Assembly: GCA_011634665.1 (NCBI GenBank)
Contig: WAEK01000053.1
Coordinates: forward strand, 1-23,066
Source of the DNA: Mortierella sp. BCC40632
Lineage: Eukaryota; Mortierellomycota; Mortierellomycetes; Mortierellales; Mortierellaceae
DNA length: 23,066 nt
Direction: 5' to 3'
In this document: positions 1 through 9,354 of the stretch, in pieces
Layout: each line of letters begins with the position of its first letter
Numbering within the stretch: the stretch's first letter is position 1
Notes under the pieces: model-generated
Seen by the model: only the letters and a program-made list of their open reading frames with translations
Told to the model about the DNA's origin: nothing
The model's database searches: none
Program-made: the position numbers and the translations under genes

Positions 1-1633
1 GAAATTTTACTGCTGTCGTCGGGGAAGGAGGCGGGGGGCGTTGAAGCTGGGAGGCAAGGTGAAAAAGGAAGGTCCTGCAGTCGTCTCTTTGCCAAAAGAA
101 CTTGGCCTGGCTCACCGACAGATTTGCTGGGGGCAGGATTCGAGAGCGGGCAAGTGAATCAGGAGGGGGGAGGACTTGAGGACGGCTTGTCTCCTGAAAA
201 TCCTCAGGGGATTTGCGAGGTGATCTTGGCTAAGTTCTTGATACTCGTGTCCAACGTCATTGGAATTTCTTTCGAGAACGGTGTCGTGGTGTCGTGGACG
301 TTGACGCACGGACGTCCAAAGCTGGTAAGACTGGTCGGAAAGCTTTGTTCGATGGAACTGGATTCGGGATGGGATGGCGGAGGAACTGGGTTGGGCATCG
401 GGGAGTGAGGGCAGGCTTCGAGATTGGCGATGGGAGACCCAGTGGTTGCCTCAGTCTGGTCAGCTTCGATGGACTGGGACATGGAAACAGAATGGTTATG
501 ATCCAGAAATATCCAAGAACGCAACACTGGGACCAAGGGAATGAAATGGAGGGAGGGCGGGACAAAGGCAAGTATTCAGGAAAAAGGTTTATTTCTGGAT
601 GCTGGTTACTGGTGAAAAGACTACTTATAAATGATGATTGGGCTGTGTTGCAGTAAAGTCATGACTAACTTCTGCGGGTGGCTTCTGTGGTGGCGCAACA
701 GTCAATCTCATTTGACCCATTGGCTCTTGATACGCGTGGTTGGTTGTCGTGACAGTTCGAGTCAATCAAGCTGGCACTGGTAGCTGTCCACGAGGAATAA
801 ACAGCTCGATCAGAAAAGAAAAAAAAAAAAAGGATGGGATAGCACTGAAGCCACGCGGATGTCTCTTGATCCTCCTCGTGCGGAGTCTTGGCTGTGATCC
901 CCGATCGTTGAATTCTTCTTGCAATGGTCAGGAGGGAGAAGGTCGATAAACGTCGCGTTGCAGACACGGGTCGCCAGGAGCACTTCGATGGGAGAACAGC
1001 GGTCAACAGCGCAAAGTCCATATGACAAGGGTGGATGTCGCATGTCTGTCGTTGGGTAGGGTCGCTCAACAAAGGGGAGGGAGTAACTTTCTTCAAAGAC
1101 AACGAGCAGATGGCTCTAAAAGGGCATCGGGGGCATCTCGGTGTCTTTCAACTACTATCTTCCGATATCGGTGTGTTAATTTCGCACATGACTTCGATAA
1201 AGAGTCGTAGGGAAAAGTGCTTTACATGACAGCGCGCCAAAATAGAGTGTGACAGGGAATGGAATCACAAAAATCTGTTCTTCAAGGAGGTGATGATAGT
1301 TCGAGATCAAAGATGATGAAGAAAAAGGATGGTTGAGGAGAAAAAAAAAGAATGTGACTGACCCAAAAAAATAGGACGAATGTGACTGAGGAAAAAATGG
1401 ACAGAGGTCTGATGGAGAAAAAGTATAGTTGATGCTGATATGAAGCAAAAGGGAATCTTTGAAGTACTGCAAGAAAGCTTTTTTGGTCGGAGTCATCAGG
1501 AGGGGGAGGCTCTCCAAAAGTTGCGTTCCTGGGGTTTCTCTTGCACAGGAACCACTTCCCTGGAGGCTGCTGCCTTACAGGTTCTTGGGGGGGCCAGATT
1601 CTGAAACTCTCTTCCTCAAACTGTCAGAAGCCC
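1..1633. other. Left flank, no recognised gene
   Basis: No protein family is recognisable here. The longest tidy reading frames are a minus-strand frame at 204-536, rich in proline and serine, and a plus-strand frame at 294-656. Both start and stop within simple-composition DNA and neither shows a motif I know. A minus-strand frame at 1176-1517 is mostly Phe/Ser produced by purine-rich DNA (1300-1450) and is probably not a gene. The left flank of the first LTR (about 1540-1633) may belong to whatever the gypsy element inserted into, but I could not assign it. A gag-like or untranslated remnant of an older element is possible. Confidence 0.4.
880..1130 (+). repeat. Diverged relic of the ~500 bp TGT...ACA repeat
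   Basis: This stretch aligns by eye with the plus-strand copy at 14995-15491. The best block is 966-991 against 15197-15222, with 24 of 26 bases the same, including ACGGGTCGCCAGGAGC. The match continues weakly through the following GCGG...CAGC.CAAA and an AAGGGTGGA block near 1026. Both ends are too decayed to place, so the limits are approximate. It would be a much older insertion of the same family than the three copies near 14-17 kb. Confidence 0.4.
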
Positions 1634-2338
1634 TGTTATTATTGGTGTAATGAAACGCGATTGGTGTAACTGGTGGTGGTTCCCGTGGGGGCTATAAGGG
1701 CCCCCTAAATAAAAGGGGGCAACTTCTTTCTTCCGAATACATTTGCACTTCGCTTCCAGCGTGCTCTTTTCAGGGTACCAGCAAAGTCTCCGAACTTCTG
1801 GGAACCATGCTCCCCTCCAAAACTCTCTCATAGGCCTATTTTTCTCGCATATGTCCTGAACAGTCAGATACCTCTCCTCTGATTTCTCTCCACCAGCGTG
1901 ACGGCGAGGGGATGGATGGATTAACAGATCGAAGTAACGACTGCATTTTGGTACATGTAGCAAGACTCGGTTTGGAGGTGATTGCATTAAAGAAAGGCTC
2001 CCCAAGCAATGGTCTATGGACCATCGGTTTGGCTCAAATTGTCCTCCCGAAGCCACGATGCATGGACTTCACGGACCCATTCCGAGGTTTGATCCGCAAA
2101 AAGGATTATGACCACAAGAGGTCCATTTGTTGATAGCCACTCTATTCTATTCTTTCTCTTATTGGTTAGAAAAAGAATACCAGACCTCCCTTTCTTATTT
2201 CTGGGCAACTTCCTTCGTCCCTGAAGGTTACCTTTTTTCCTGTTCTCGTAAGTTAGTCCATCCTGCTTTGCGTCTCTGAGGTCTATTATAGAAGAACAGA
2301 TATTGATTAGAGTCATGATAATTTAGGCACTATTTTGC
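1634..2338 (+). repeat. 5' LTR of gypsy element 1
   Basis: It matches 8568-9264 over its whole length, for example TTCCGAATACATTTGCACTT, the block around GATCGAAGTAACGACTGC, and the shared end GTCATGATAATTTAGGCAC. The start is either TGTTATT (1634) or TGTAATG (1646). The 3' edge lies near 2338, where the copies diverge. The two LTRs differ mostly by short insertions and deletions rather than substitutions. The TATA box of this copy is shortened (GCTATAAGGG against GCTATATAAGG in the 3' copy). Confidence 0.85.
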
Positions 2339-2345
2339 TGAAAAC

Positions 2346-2362
2346 TGGTGGAGAACCTGGGC
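2346..2362 (+). other. Primer binding site candidate
   Basis: TGGTGGAGAACCTGGGC begins seven bases after the 5' LTR. It starts with TGG, the complement of a tRNA CCA end. Read as the complement of a tRNA 3' end it gives a plausible discriminator A, a 7 nt acceptor strand (GTTCTCC) and a T-stem strand (CCCAG). I cannot name the tRNA. Position and form fit a minus-strand primer site. Confidence 0.5.
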
Positions 2363-2457
2363 AATCGTGGATTGTCCAACATTAAAGCCAAGGATAAACA
2401 AACCAGAAAGAAATTTTTTTTTTTTTTCTCTTTCGAAAATGGTCACCAGGAACCCCT

Positions 2458-3690
2458 GTGGCCGAGCCAGAATTTCCGGAGTCGGGTTGCTCAGTGTTGA
2501 AGCAGATTCGTGAAGCGCACAAAACAATCGGAGAATGGATCGTTTTTGAAACGGACTTGAAGTATTGCGTATGCCCTCTGCCTCTAACTTCCAGCAATGG
2601 AGAAAGGGGCCAATCAATCGAGTCGGATGACGCCAGTGGAGATGATCATTCATCCATCGAACAAGTGGATACCAGGCGAGTTCGGAAGTGACCCGGGTCC
2701 TGCTCAAAGTAACAAGTTCTGTTACCGCCCCTTACCGGTGCCGGAACGTGTTCCCATCCGCCCCCAGATGATCACTAGGGCCAACAAGCGGGTCTATCAT
2801 GGAAAGAAATTCGATCCCAAAAGGTGAAAATGTAGGCGAGTGGGTGGAATATTTCAGAGCGTATCTCAGCTCGAATATCTGGGACCTGCCTCAGGAGACT
2901 AGAAATGTCATCGCGATGAGGGATGCTCGGGACGGCCTTTTCGGCACGACTGGCAATATTGGTTCTCCGAAATCGGGAGGACCAAAACTGGTGCCAGGAT
3001 ATCTTGGACGAACTCAGGAGAGTTTCACGCCTGATCAGCTTCGGCGAAACTGGGAACGATTAAAGGATATTCGCATGCAAGCAGGAAGAGGATGAGAATC
3101 ACTAGAGTAGCCTCTCATTCGTTTTGAGCGAACCGACAACCCGACATCGACGAGCCATGATGAAAAAACGGCATACGGTCGACGATAAGCAACTGATCCA
3201 ACGCTCTACGCAGGTATTCTGTCGAAAAAGATTGCCAAACATGTCAAGCGGACCAAGACGATCGATCAAGCTGTCGTTGAAGCACGAAAGGCGGCTCAAG
3301 CTGAAAGCCATTGGGCCTGTCTGCGCGACGATGAGAAAAGCGAAAAAAGGAAATGGGGGGTTCCAGCTTTCCATCCAGCAAACCTCCCACCAGTCCTGCC
3401 AAGCCGGGAACGCCTGCGAAAGTGGGGAGTCAGGATAATGAACTGGATAGCCTGACTAAGGCTGTGAATGAGCTCCCGCATCATGATCAGTAGACAACAA
3501 CCGAATAATAATACTCCTCGAGCACCGGGAGCCGTTAGACCTCGTCAAAGGCGTCCATTGGAAAAGATCAGTGTTTCAACTGTCGTCAGAAAAGGTCATT
3601 ATTCTAATGATTGTCCTGAGCCATCCACGAAAGAAGACAATGCTAGCGCGGATGGAATATCAGGAACCAGATGGGTATCCTGAGGCCGAG
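2458..3690 (+). pseudogene. gag: gag of gypsy element 1, frameshifted, CCHC zinc knuckle
   Basis: Gag packages the element RNA into cytoplasmic virus-like particles. The coding signal runs through several overlapping open stretches (2458-2691, 2597-2827, 2799-3095, 3124-3438, 3468-3683) that change frame, as expected for one gag broken by indels. The best evidence is a CX2C...H...C zinc knuckle at about 3566-3620. CFNC reads in one frame and KGHYSNDCPE in the next, separated by an extra A in the run at 3589-3593. The knuckle sits at the gag C-terminus, just before the protease region, as expected. The start is uncertain; the ATG at 2458 is simply the first in the open stretch, about 100 bases after the primer site. 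Confidence 0.6.
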
Positions 3691-4680
3691 ACGTTCATTG
3701 GCAGCGTTTCTTAACCGAGGGGAGGACTTTCGCGAATTCACGTATGAGCAAGACAAACTCGAACAGGATTTTTACCAGGGATGGTGAGCTATGGTCAGCC
3801 TCACTATCCCAATGGAAGTCGACCACCTGATATGTATAACTCCTTTGCAGCCATGAAACCAAACGCCGGACGCGTGCAAAAGGCAACTCGAGAGACACGG
3901 CCTCCAACGAAGCGATTGTTCCCGATAACACCCTACGCCTCTCAGGGTCAAACCAAGTATCACGACGAGGGGCTACCAGTGCAAAAATCTGTACCGATAC
4001 AAGGGTTTCGCGCCCTTGTCCGATCCACTACGGAGGGCCTCGAAGGAGCTGACAAGACATTGACCGAAAATCATGGCTCCAGCCTGCTTCCAGCCGACCC
4101 GGCAACGGTGGACAGAGTCTGAAGGTCTTACGGCGACAGCGATGCTGAAATGGGATCTTCGGATGAACGCGTAGCTCCTCCCAAACAAACATTGTGTCGA
4201 GTTGAGATCCCGAAGACCCGACTTGCAGACCAACGCAGAAGCCCGAGACGACAAAAAAGTAACGGGTCAGCCAACGCCAGGGAAAAATAAATGAGAAAGG
4301 CTAAGCCAAAAGTCAAGTAAAGCAAAAAAGCCCTGAGAATCCCTGTCGATGGCGCGCGGAACGGTGACAATAAGGAGAACAAGACCAAAGAACAAGACAG
4401 ACCTCAAGAAAAAGATCCGATCCCTACCCTGCGCCGATCAGGATGACCCTAGAGGGCGCACCCCTTTCAGTATCGAGGAATGTTTGAAGACAACAATGGT
4501 GGAAAAGCTGTCTATAGCCGACCTCATTGGAATCGTCCTCATATCCGAAGGATGCTGGGGACAAGCTCTGAAGACAGTACCGCAAAAGAAGAGGACGTAT
4601 CTGTTGAGACAACATCCCTCACTCCATCTGACCCTGGAGGAAAAGGATTATCATACGTTTCTACTCAAGAGCGAGGTGTC
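3691..4680 (+). pseudogene. gag-protease linker of gypsy element 1
   Basis: This stretch lies between the zinc knuckle and the protease motif and is open in pieces (3781-4122 and 4349-4867 on the plus strand). The pieces are charged (Lys, Arg, Glu, Asp), low in hydrophobic segments, and carry no motif I recognise. Its position suggests a gag-pol linker broken by indels. No separate gene is supported. Confidence 0.35.
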
Positions 4681-5160
4681 TGATTTTAGCACACACTGCT
4701 TTTCCTGCTACGGTGTTGAACGAACCAGTCAAACCACTGTTGGATGGCGGATCGTGCGTGAATGTGATCAGCCGCAAGTTTTGGAAAAGACGGGTATCGC
4801 GAATGCTTCCTCCCACTCCTCCATTGCGATAAAAGGGATCAATGGCGGGGGCCGCGGTGAACGGTGAAGTTCCAAGTACCACTCAATATCGAAAAGGGCT
4901 GTTGATACCTATTGGATGTGTTATCATGGATGATCCACCATTTGACATACTGTTAGGAAGGGCATTCATGGAAGATGCGTGGTACTACCGAAAGTGGTCA
5001 CGAGGGAAATATGTCTTCCATCTGCATAACCGTCGCATTGAAGTGGATGCGGTGAATGGCACCTTTAGTTTAGAAAGCCCGGTGATCCTCCTCGGGAGAA
5101 ATCGGGAGACGGATACTACGGAGGGAGGACAGTGGATCAAAGTGGTTGCAATACTCTGAC
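4681..5160 (+). pseudogene. Retropepsin-like protease of gypsy element 1
   Basis: An aspartic protease that would cut the gag-pol polyprotein. Translation through 4710-4775 gives NEPVKPLLDGGSCVNVIS. The active-site aspartate codon is at 4743-4745 and the motif is DGGS rather than the usual D(S/T)G. A later open stretch (4842-5159) in another frame gives FDILLGRAFMEDAWYYRKW, matching the ILG-hydrophobic motif near the C-terminus of retropepsins, about 65 codons after the active site. The two halves lie in different frames, so at least one indel separates them. Ty3/gypsy proteases act as dimers, so one motif per chain is normal. Confidence 0.65.
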
Positions 5161-5558
5161 CACTCTTCAGAGTCTGGGGAGAAACGGACGAGACGGAGGG
5201 ATCGAACGAAAGGAGGGGATCCCAAAAAGTACTGTTGATTAAAAGGCTATGCGGGATCCCGACCAGTGATATGGAATCATTGACATGCACGAGTTGATCC
5301 AGGACGATATAAAGGGGAGACATTGCGTCGGTATTCCTTCTGGTTAGGGTCCAGCAGCTCCCAGAAATGAAGGAAGTGTTGATATCGGAGAGGACTATCA
5401 AGGACGCCTGCAGATTTCCAACCAAATTTTGTAAGCTTAACCAATATGGCTTCTGCCTGGAAGCTCCCAGGTGTCGAGACATTCTGTCCAATACCCCTGT
5501 CCGGTGTTGCCAGGACTAGAAGATCATAATGTGTTCGTTGGAGATCTGCCCGAGGTGA
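5161..5558 (+). other. Protease-RT spacer of gypsy element 1
   Basis: No domain is recognised. The stretch lies between the protease C-terminal motif and the RT N-terminal region, and probably encoded the N-terminal extension of RT before decay. Several stops are present in all plus frames. A minus-strand frame at 4985-5491 is judged a shadow of the plus-strand coding. Confidence 0.4.
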
Positions 5559-6480
5559 ATGAGAGGATTGACGAGATCACCAGCATCTTCGAACGACACA
5601 AAATGCTTCCCGCTCCCAGGGAGAATGTCCCGTACGTTGGACATCAGCAAACTGAAGGCTCCAGCCGAATTCCGGGTCGATGCAAGTGTTCCCCTGCCAA
5701 GAGCCTACACGAGGGAAGTATTCACCCGAAAGCAAATCAAAGTGCTGGACGACTACGTCGACATGATGGTTCAAGCAGGGGAAGATGCAGAAGTCCAGTA
5801 GCCCAGTGTCATGTAATCCATTGTTGGTCAGCAAGAAGGATGGGTCATATCGGGTGTGTGTCAATTTCATCCCAGTGAACAAAATGATCCAGCAAATGGC
5901 GTGGCCCATCCCGGACCCTATGACGGGGATCTACCGGTTGCAAGGATGTGAGTGGATCTCATTCTGGGATTACAAGGACGGATATCTCCAGTCTCTATTG
6001 CCGAAATGCCGATATTTGACAGCAGTGGCCTTCCCGAGAGGGGCTATGGGGGTATACTGTACTGCCCATGGGCTTGGCCGACTCGATGCAGTGGTACATC
6101 CGGCACATGTATGAGGTGTTCGATGTGCCCATTCTCAGGGATCGTCTGGCTTCATTTGTCGATGATATGGGGCTGGGAGCTGAGAAGATCAACATCACAT
6201 CGATCAATTGAAGGTGGCGCTCGCTCGGATGGATGAGTTTAATGGATCGTTCTCAGGCGCGAAGTCCGGTTTCTTGGTGAAGCAACAGGAATTCCTGGGG
6301 CGCATCGTTAGCGGGAGCAGTATCAGCGCGGACCCGAAAAAAGTTGAAAAAAATCAATTTTGGCCGACTCCCACAAATGTCAAGGAGCTCCGTGGCTTCA
6401 TTGGGTTCGTGTTGTTTATGAGCGATTTCATATCGTGGCTGGCGGGATGGGCTTCACCGTTGTTTCGAACTGTATCGTTA
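5559..6480 (+). pseudogene. pol: Reverse transcriptase of gypsy element 1
   Basis: This RNA-directed DNA polymerase copies the element RNA. The motifs appear in the right order but in different frames. First comes the N-terminal part ending FTRKQIKVLDDYVDMMVQAG (5559-5801). Next are NPLLVSKKDGSYRVCVNF (about 5816-5870), then the first catalytic block as FWDYKDGYLQ. The catalytic FVDD is at 6155-6166. After it come SGFLVKQQEFLGRIVS, then ELRGFIGFVLFMSDFI (about 6385-6430), the conserved stretch before RNase H. The first catalytic block reads WDYKDGY where L-D-L is usual, but an aspartate is present. At least four frame changes make it non-functional as written. Confidence 0.8.
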
Positions 6481-6585
6481 TGACAAAAAGCCGGCCCAAT
6501 TCATCAAAGGCGTGAAAAAAGACAAGCAATATGAGGAGGCCTTCGTGAATGTCCAGCAAGCCTTATTGGGTTCTCAATCCTGATA

Positions 6586-7015
6586 ATGATCGATCATAAA
6601 CGGCCCGTCATCATATCGGCGGACACCTCGGACAAGGTCACCGGATATGTGATGGCGCATGCTGCAGAAATCGAAGACGACGAAAAGAACATCACTATCA
6701 GACCAGGTACAGGCCTATCTTGTTTGGAAGTCGGAAGTTGTCAGGGCCGGAGACAAGATACTTCGCCTCAGAGCGAGAACTACTTGGGCTGACCTATTGC
6801 CTGAAGAAGAATGAACATCTTCTGTTAGGAAAAAGGGTCCATGTGTTCATCGACCATCGAGCGATATTGTACCTGCATAACCTCAACATCAAAACAACAG
6901 ACTTACTCGATGGGTTCATTCATCGCGGAGTTCAACGTTATTATACACCATCGGCCTGGCAAGGACATGAAGGATTCCGACCCATTGTCGAGAGTCAGAA
7001 TGCAGCTCATTGAAG
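6586..7015 (+). pseudogene. RNase H domain of gypsy element 1
   Basis: This domain degrades the RNA strand of RNA:DNA hybrids during reverse transcription. RPVIISADTSDKVTGYVMAH (6601-6660) holds the first catalytic Asp. GSRKLSGPETRYFASERELL (6723-6785) holds the SERELL glutamate motif. VHVFIDHRAILYLHN (about 6838-6882) holds the third acidic motif, and HHRPGKDMKDSDPLSR (about 6946-6992) is the usual C-terminal end, two frames away. The motif order and spacing match Ty3/gypsy RNase H. It is split by at least two frameshifts. Confidence 0.75.
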
Positions 7016-7189
7016 GGATGGAAGACCGCGGCCTGAACGATGAGATCGACAATATTGAGGACAGTAAGGCCTTGAATAGGAAGATCCCTACTGCTGACCG
7101 GAGGACAAGAACCATTCGATTCTATCGTGGAATATCTCTCAGGAAGCAAACTTGAACACCTTAGCGAGGCCAAACGGAAAGGCATCCTA

Positions 7190-8338
7190 CGCCGGGCGAC
7201 TGGTTACTTCCTGATGGGAGGAAAGCTCTGGAAAAGGTTCTCCGGGGAAGGTCCAAGCAGTACGTGCCTCCTGCCGAAGTGAAACAAGTCCTGGAACGGT
7301 GCCATGGGTCATCAGTCGTAGGCCACCTAGGAATCCGGGGTACCTTCCAACTTGTGAACTTGTCATATTTCTGGCCAGGACAGTACGCCGATATCAAAAG
7401 ATGGTAGAGGTGTGCGATACATGTCAGCGGTTCCAAAAAAAGTCTACCCGATATCAGTTGCATCGGATTCCTCCACCGCCAACCATCTTCAACACTGTTG
7501 GGCTCGACACAGTTGGTCCTTTGCCAGAGTCTAACGGAAAGCGCCATATCCTGAACATCATTTGTTATCTGTCGGGATGGATTGAATCGGTAGCAATGGC
7601 AAACTTGGAAGGAAAAGACTGTGCGGAGAGCATTCCAGCGAAGTGGACAGCGCGATATGGGCCCCAGGAGACCATCATCACCGACAATGGGTCCTCTCTG
7701 TGCGCGGGAGTTTTCCGGGTCTACTGTAATAAGCTCAAGATCAACGTCGTCACAGCCTCAGCCTACCATCCGCAAACTAATGGAAAAGTGGAGAATTACA
7801 ACAAATTCATGACCAGACAGTTAGCTCGGTGTTTATCCGAGAGACTTAGTCCAGTGGATCAGTGGAGTGAGCACCTCGATCGGGTTACCTGGACGTGGGA
7901 ATACACCAACCTCCTGTTGGGGGAGCTTCGCCATATGAACTTGTCTTTGGTCAAGCGCCGGCGCTCACCCTGGGGAATGATCGACAACGGACCTTGTTGG
8001 ACGAAGAGGATGTAGACCAGATGGACCAGGACCGACGGGCATATCTCAGTGCTCTGCGTGAGAGGGTCCGTAGTCGGTAATCAGACACCATGAGCTCCTC
8101 GAATTGTACGATGAAAGCCGGGAACCGACCAAGTTTGAAGTGGGCCAGCCGGTTCTATTGTTTGATCACAAAGCGAGCACAAAGATAAATCAGGGAAGTT
8201 AGAAGCCAAATGGAAAGGACCTTTTTGGATTCAAGCATGTCTGGCTGGCAATGCGTACCGAATAGGTTTTGTCAAGGAGGGTAAAAGTTGGCCTTATCGA
8301 AATGGGCGATCAGTTAACCACCCAGTCTTACGATTAAG
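7190..8338 (+). pseudogene. Integrase of gypsy element 1
   Basis: This enzyme inserts the element cDNA into the genome. The longest open stretch (7299-8015, 238 codons) covers the zinc-finger end and the catalytic core. H2C2 residues appear as CHGSSVVGHLG and CDTCQRF (7298-7430, first half in another frame). The catalytic acids are at 7506-7508 (GLDTVGP), 7683-7685 (TDNGS) and 7794-7796 (NGKVENYN). A frameshift near 7900 moves the reading to SPYELVFGQAPALTL. The tail near 8195-8235 reads KLEAKWKGPFWIQ, the GPY/F module. No chromodomain follows. The core itself looks intact. Confidence 0.8.
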
Positions 8339-8567
8339 ATCGACAGTGGATGGGAAAAAAAAAAAGACTGGAGAAAAAAAAAGATGAAAAAACTGGAGAA
8401 AAGGGAAAAGAAAAGGAAAAGAAAGAACAAACAGGTGGGAACATGGACGCGTCAAAAAAAAAAAAAAAAAATAGCATAGGACGGTTCAGATTAGATAGGT
8501 AGAGGCATTCACTTGGCAGCAGGCGATAGACGGTGTGTGTATCGAAAAACACGCGGGATCTCGATGC
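8339..8567 (+). other. Purine-rich 3' untranslated segment of gypsy element 1
   Basis: After the integrase tail comes a run of A/G-rich DNA with several poly(A) tracts (8356-8470), then about 90 bases of mixed sequence before the 3' LTR. A polypurine tract directly against the LTR is expected for plus-strand priming. None is clear at 8555-8567, so either the priming tract is among the purine runs upstream or the LTR edge is misplaced. Confidence 0.45.
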
Positions 8568-9264
8568 TGTGTGTGGTGTAATAAACGCGATTAGGTGTCT
8601 TCCGGTGGTGGCCGTGGGGGCTATATAAGGACCCACCCCCACTAAATAAAAAGGGCAGCTTCTTTCTTCCGAATACATTTGCACTTCGCTTCCAGCGTGC
8701 TCTTTTTCAGGTACCAGCAAGTCTCCGAACTTCTACAGGAACCATGCTCCCCCCTCAAAAACTCTCTCATACTAAAAGGCCTATTTTTCTCGCATATGTC
8801 TGAACAGATCTCATCATACCTCTCCTCGATTCCTCACCAGCGTGACGGCAGGAGATAGTTAACAGATCGAAGTAACGACTGCATTTTGGTACGTATGAGA
8901 CTCGGTTTTGGAGGTGATTGCATTCAAGAAAGGCTCCCAAACAATGGTCTATGGACCATCGTTTGGCTCATTATCCTCCCGGCCACGATGCATGGACTTC
9001 ACGGACCCATTCCAGTTTGATCCGCAAAAGGATTATGACCACAAAGATCCCATTTGTTGATAGCCACTCCTATTCTATTGTTCTCTTATTGGTTAGAAAG
9101 AATACCAGACCTCCTTTCTTATTTCTGGGCAACTTCCTTCGTCCTGAAGTTACCTTTTTTCCTGTTCTCGTAAGTTAGTCCATCCTGCTTGCGTCTCTGA
9201 GGTCTATTATAGAGAAAGAACAGATATTGATTAGAGTCATGATAATTTAGGCACTATTTTTGCA
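8568..9264 (+). repeat. 3' LTR of gypsy element 1
   Basis: This is the second copy of the repeat at 1634-2338. It starts at TGTGTGTGG (8568) or TGTAATAAACGCG (8577) and ends near TTTTTGCA (9264). It has a better TATA box than the 5' copy (TATATAA at 8623-8629), and AATAAA follows at 8645-8650. Long identical blocks alternate with one- to four-base indels relative to the 5' LTR. Confidence 0.85.
8623..8650 (+). promoter_or_regulatory. LTR core: TATA box then AATAAA
   Basis: TATATAA at 8623-8629 is followed 15 bases later by AATAAA at 8645-8650, with a C-rich spacer. The same arrangement occurs in the LTRs of the two other gypsy elements. A start site about 30 bases below the TATA box would put AATAAA in U3, so only the 3' end of the transcript would carry it. 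This is inference from sequence only. Confidence 0.5.
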
Positions 9265-9352
9265 CTATTCGCTGGTGTATATTGATGAGATAGTCTGACA
9301 TCGCCTGATCTTTGGAATGCCCTCAGATTTTTCTCTTTTAAGATCAAACCAT
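9262..9352 (+). pseudogene. Copia-like reverse transcriptase scrap
   Basis: Right after the 3' LTR the plus strand reads HYSLVYIDEIV and, after a one-base shift, TSPDLWNALRFFSFKIKPL. This resembles the Ty1/copia RT block, where a YVDD catalytic motif is followed about 20 residues later by FKIKDLG or similar. Here the second catalytic Asp would be Glu. It is only about 30 codons, bounded on the left by the LTR and on the right by a TIR element, so the family call is tentative. A DIRS RT upstream segment was considered because DIRS sequence lies on the far side of the TIR element. Confidence 0.35.
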
Positions 9353-9354
9353 TA

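Larger units (their letters stand above)
1634..9264 (+). mobile_element. Ty3/gypsy LTR retrotransposon 1, full structure, coding decayed
   Basis: Two long direct repeats (about 1634-2338 and 8568-9264) bound an internal region that carries, in order on the plus strand, gag, protease, RT, RNase H and integrase. Integrase after RT/RNase H is the Ty3/gypsy order. Every coding domain is broken by frameshifts and stops, so this copy cannot encode an intact polyprotein as written. A 5 bp target duplication could not be confirmed because the exact LTR edges are uncertain. The sequence right after the 3' LTR looks like a Copia-type RT scrap, so the element may have landed in another retrotransposon. 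No chromodomain was seen after its integrase, unlike the other two gypsy elements here. Confidence 0.85.

Noticed and set aside
204..536. Minus-strand frame as a gag protein
   Set aside because: It has a Pro/Ser-rich composition and a few gag-like words, but no CCHC knuckle or conserved core, so no family is claimed.
1176..1517. Phe/Ser-rich minus-strand frame of 113 codons
   Set aside because: It mirrors a purine-rich tract with poly(A) runs; no motif.
4985..5491. 168-codon minus-strand frame opposite the gypsy protease
   Set aside because: It overlaps the retropepsin C-terminal motif on the plus strand and shows no motif of its own; a shadow frame.
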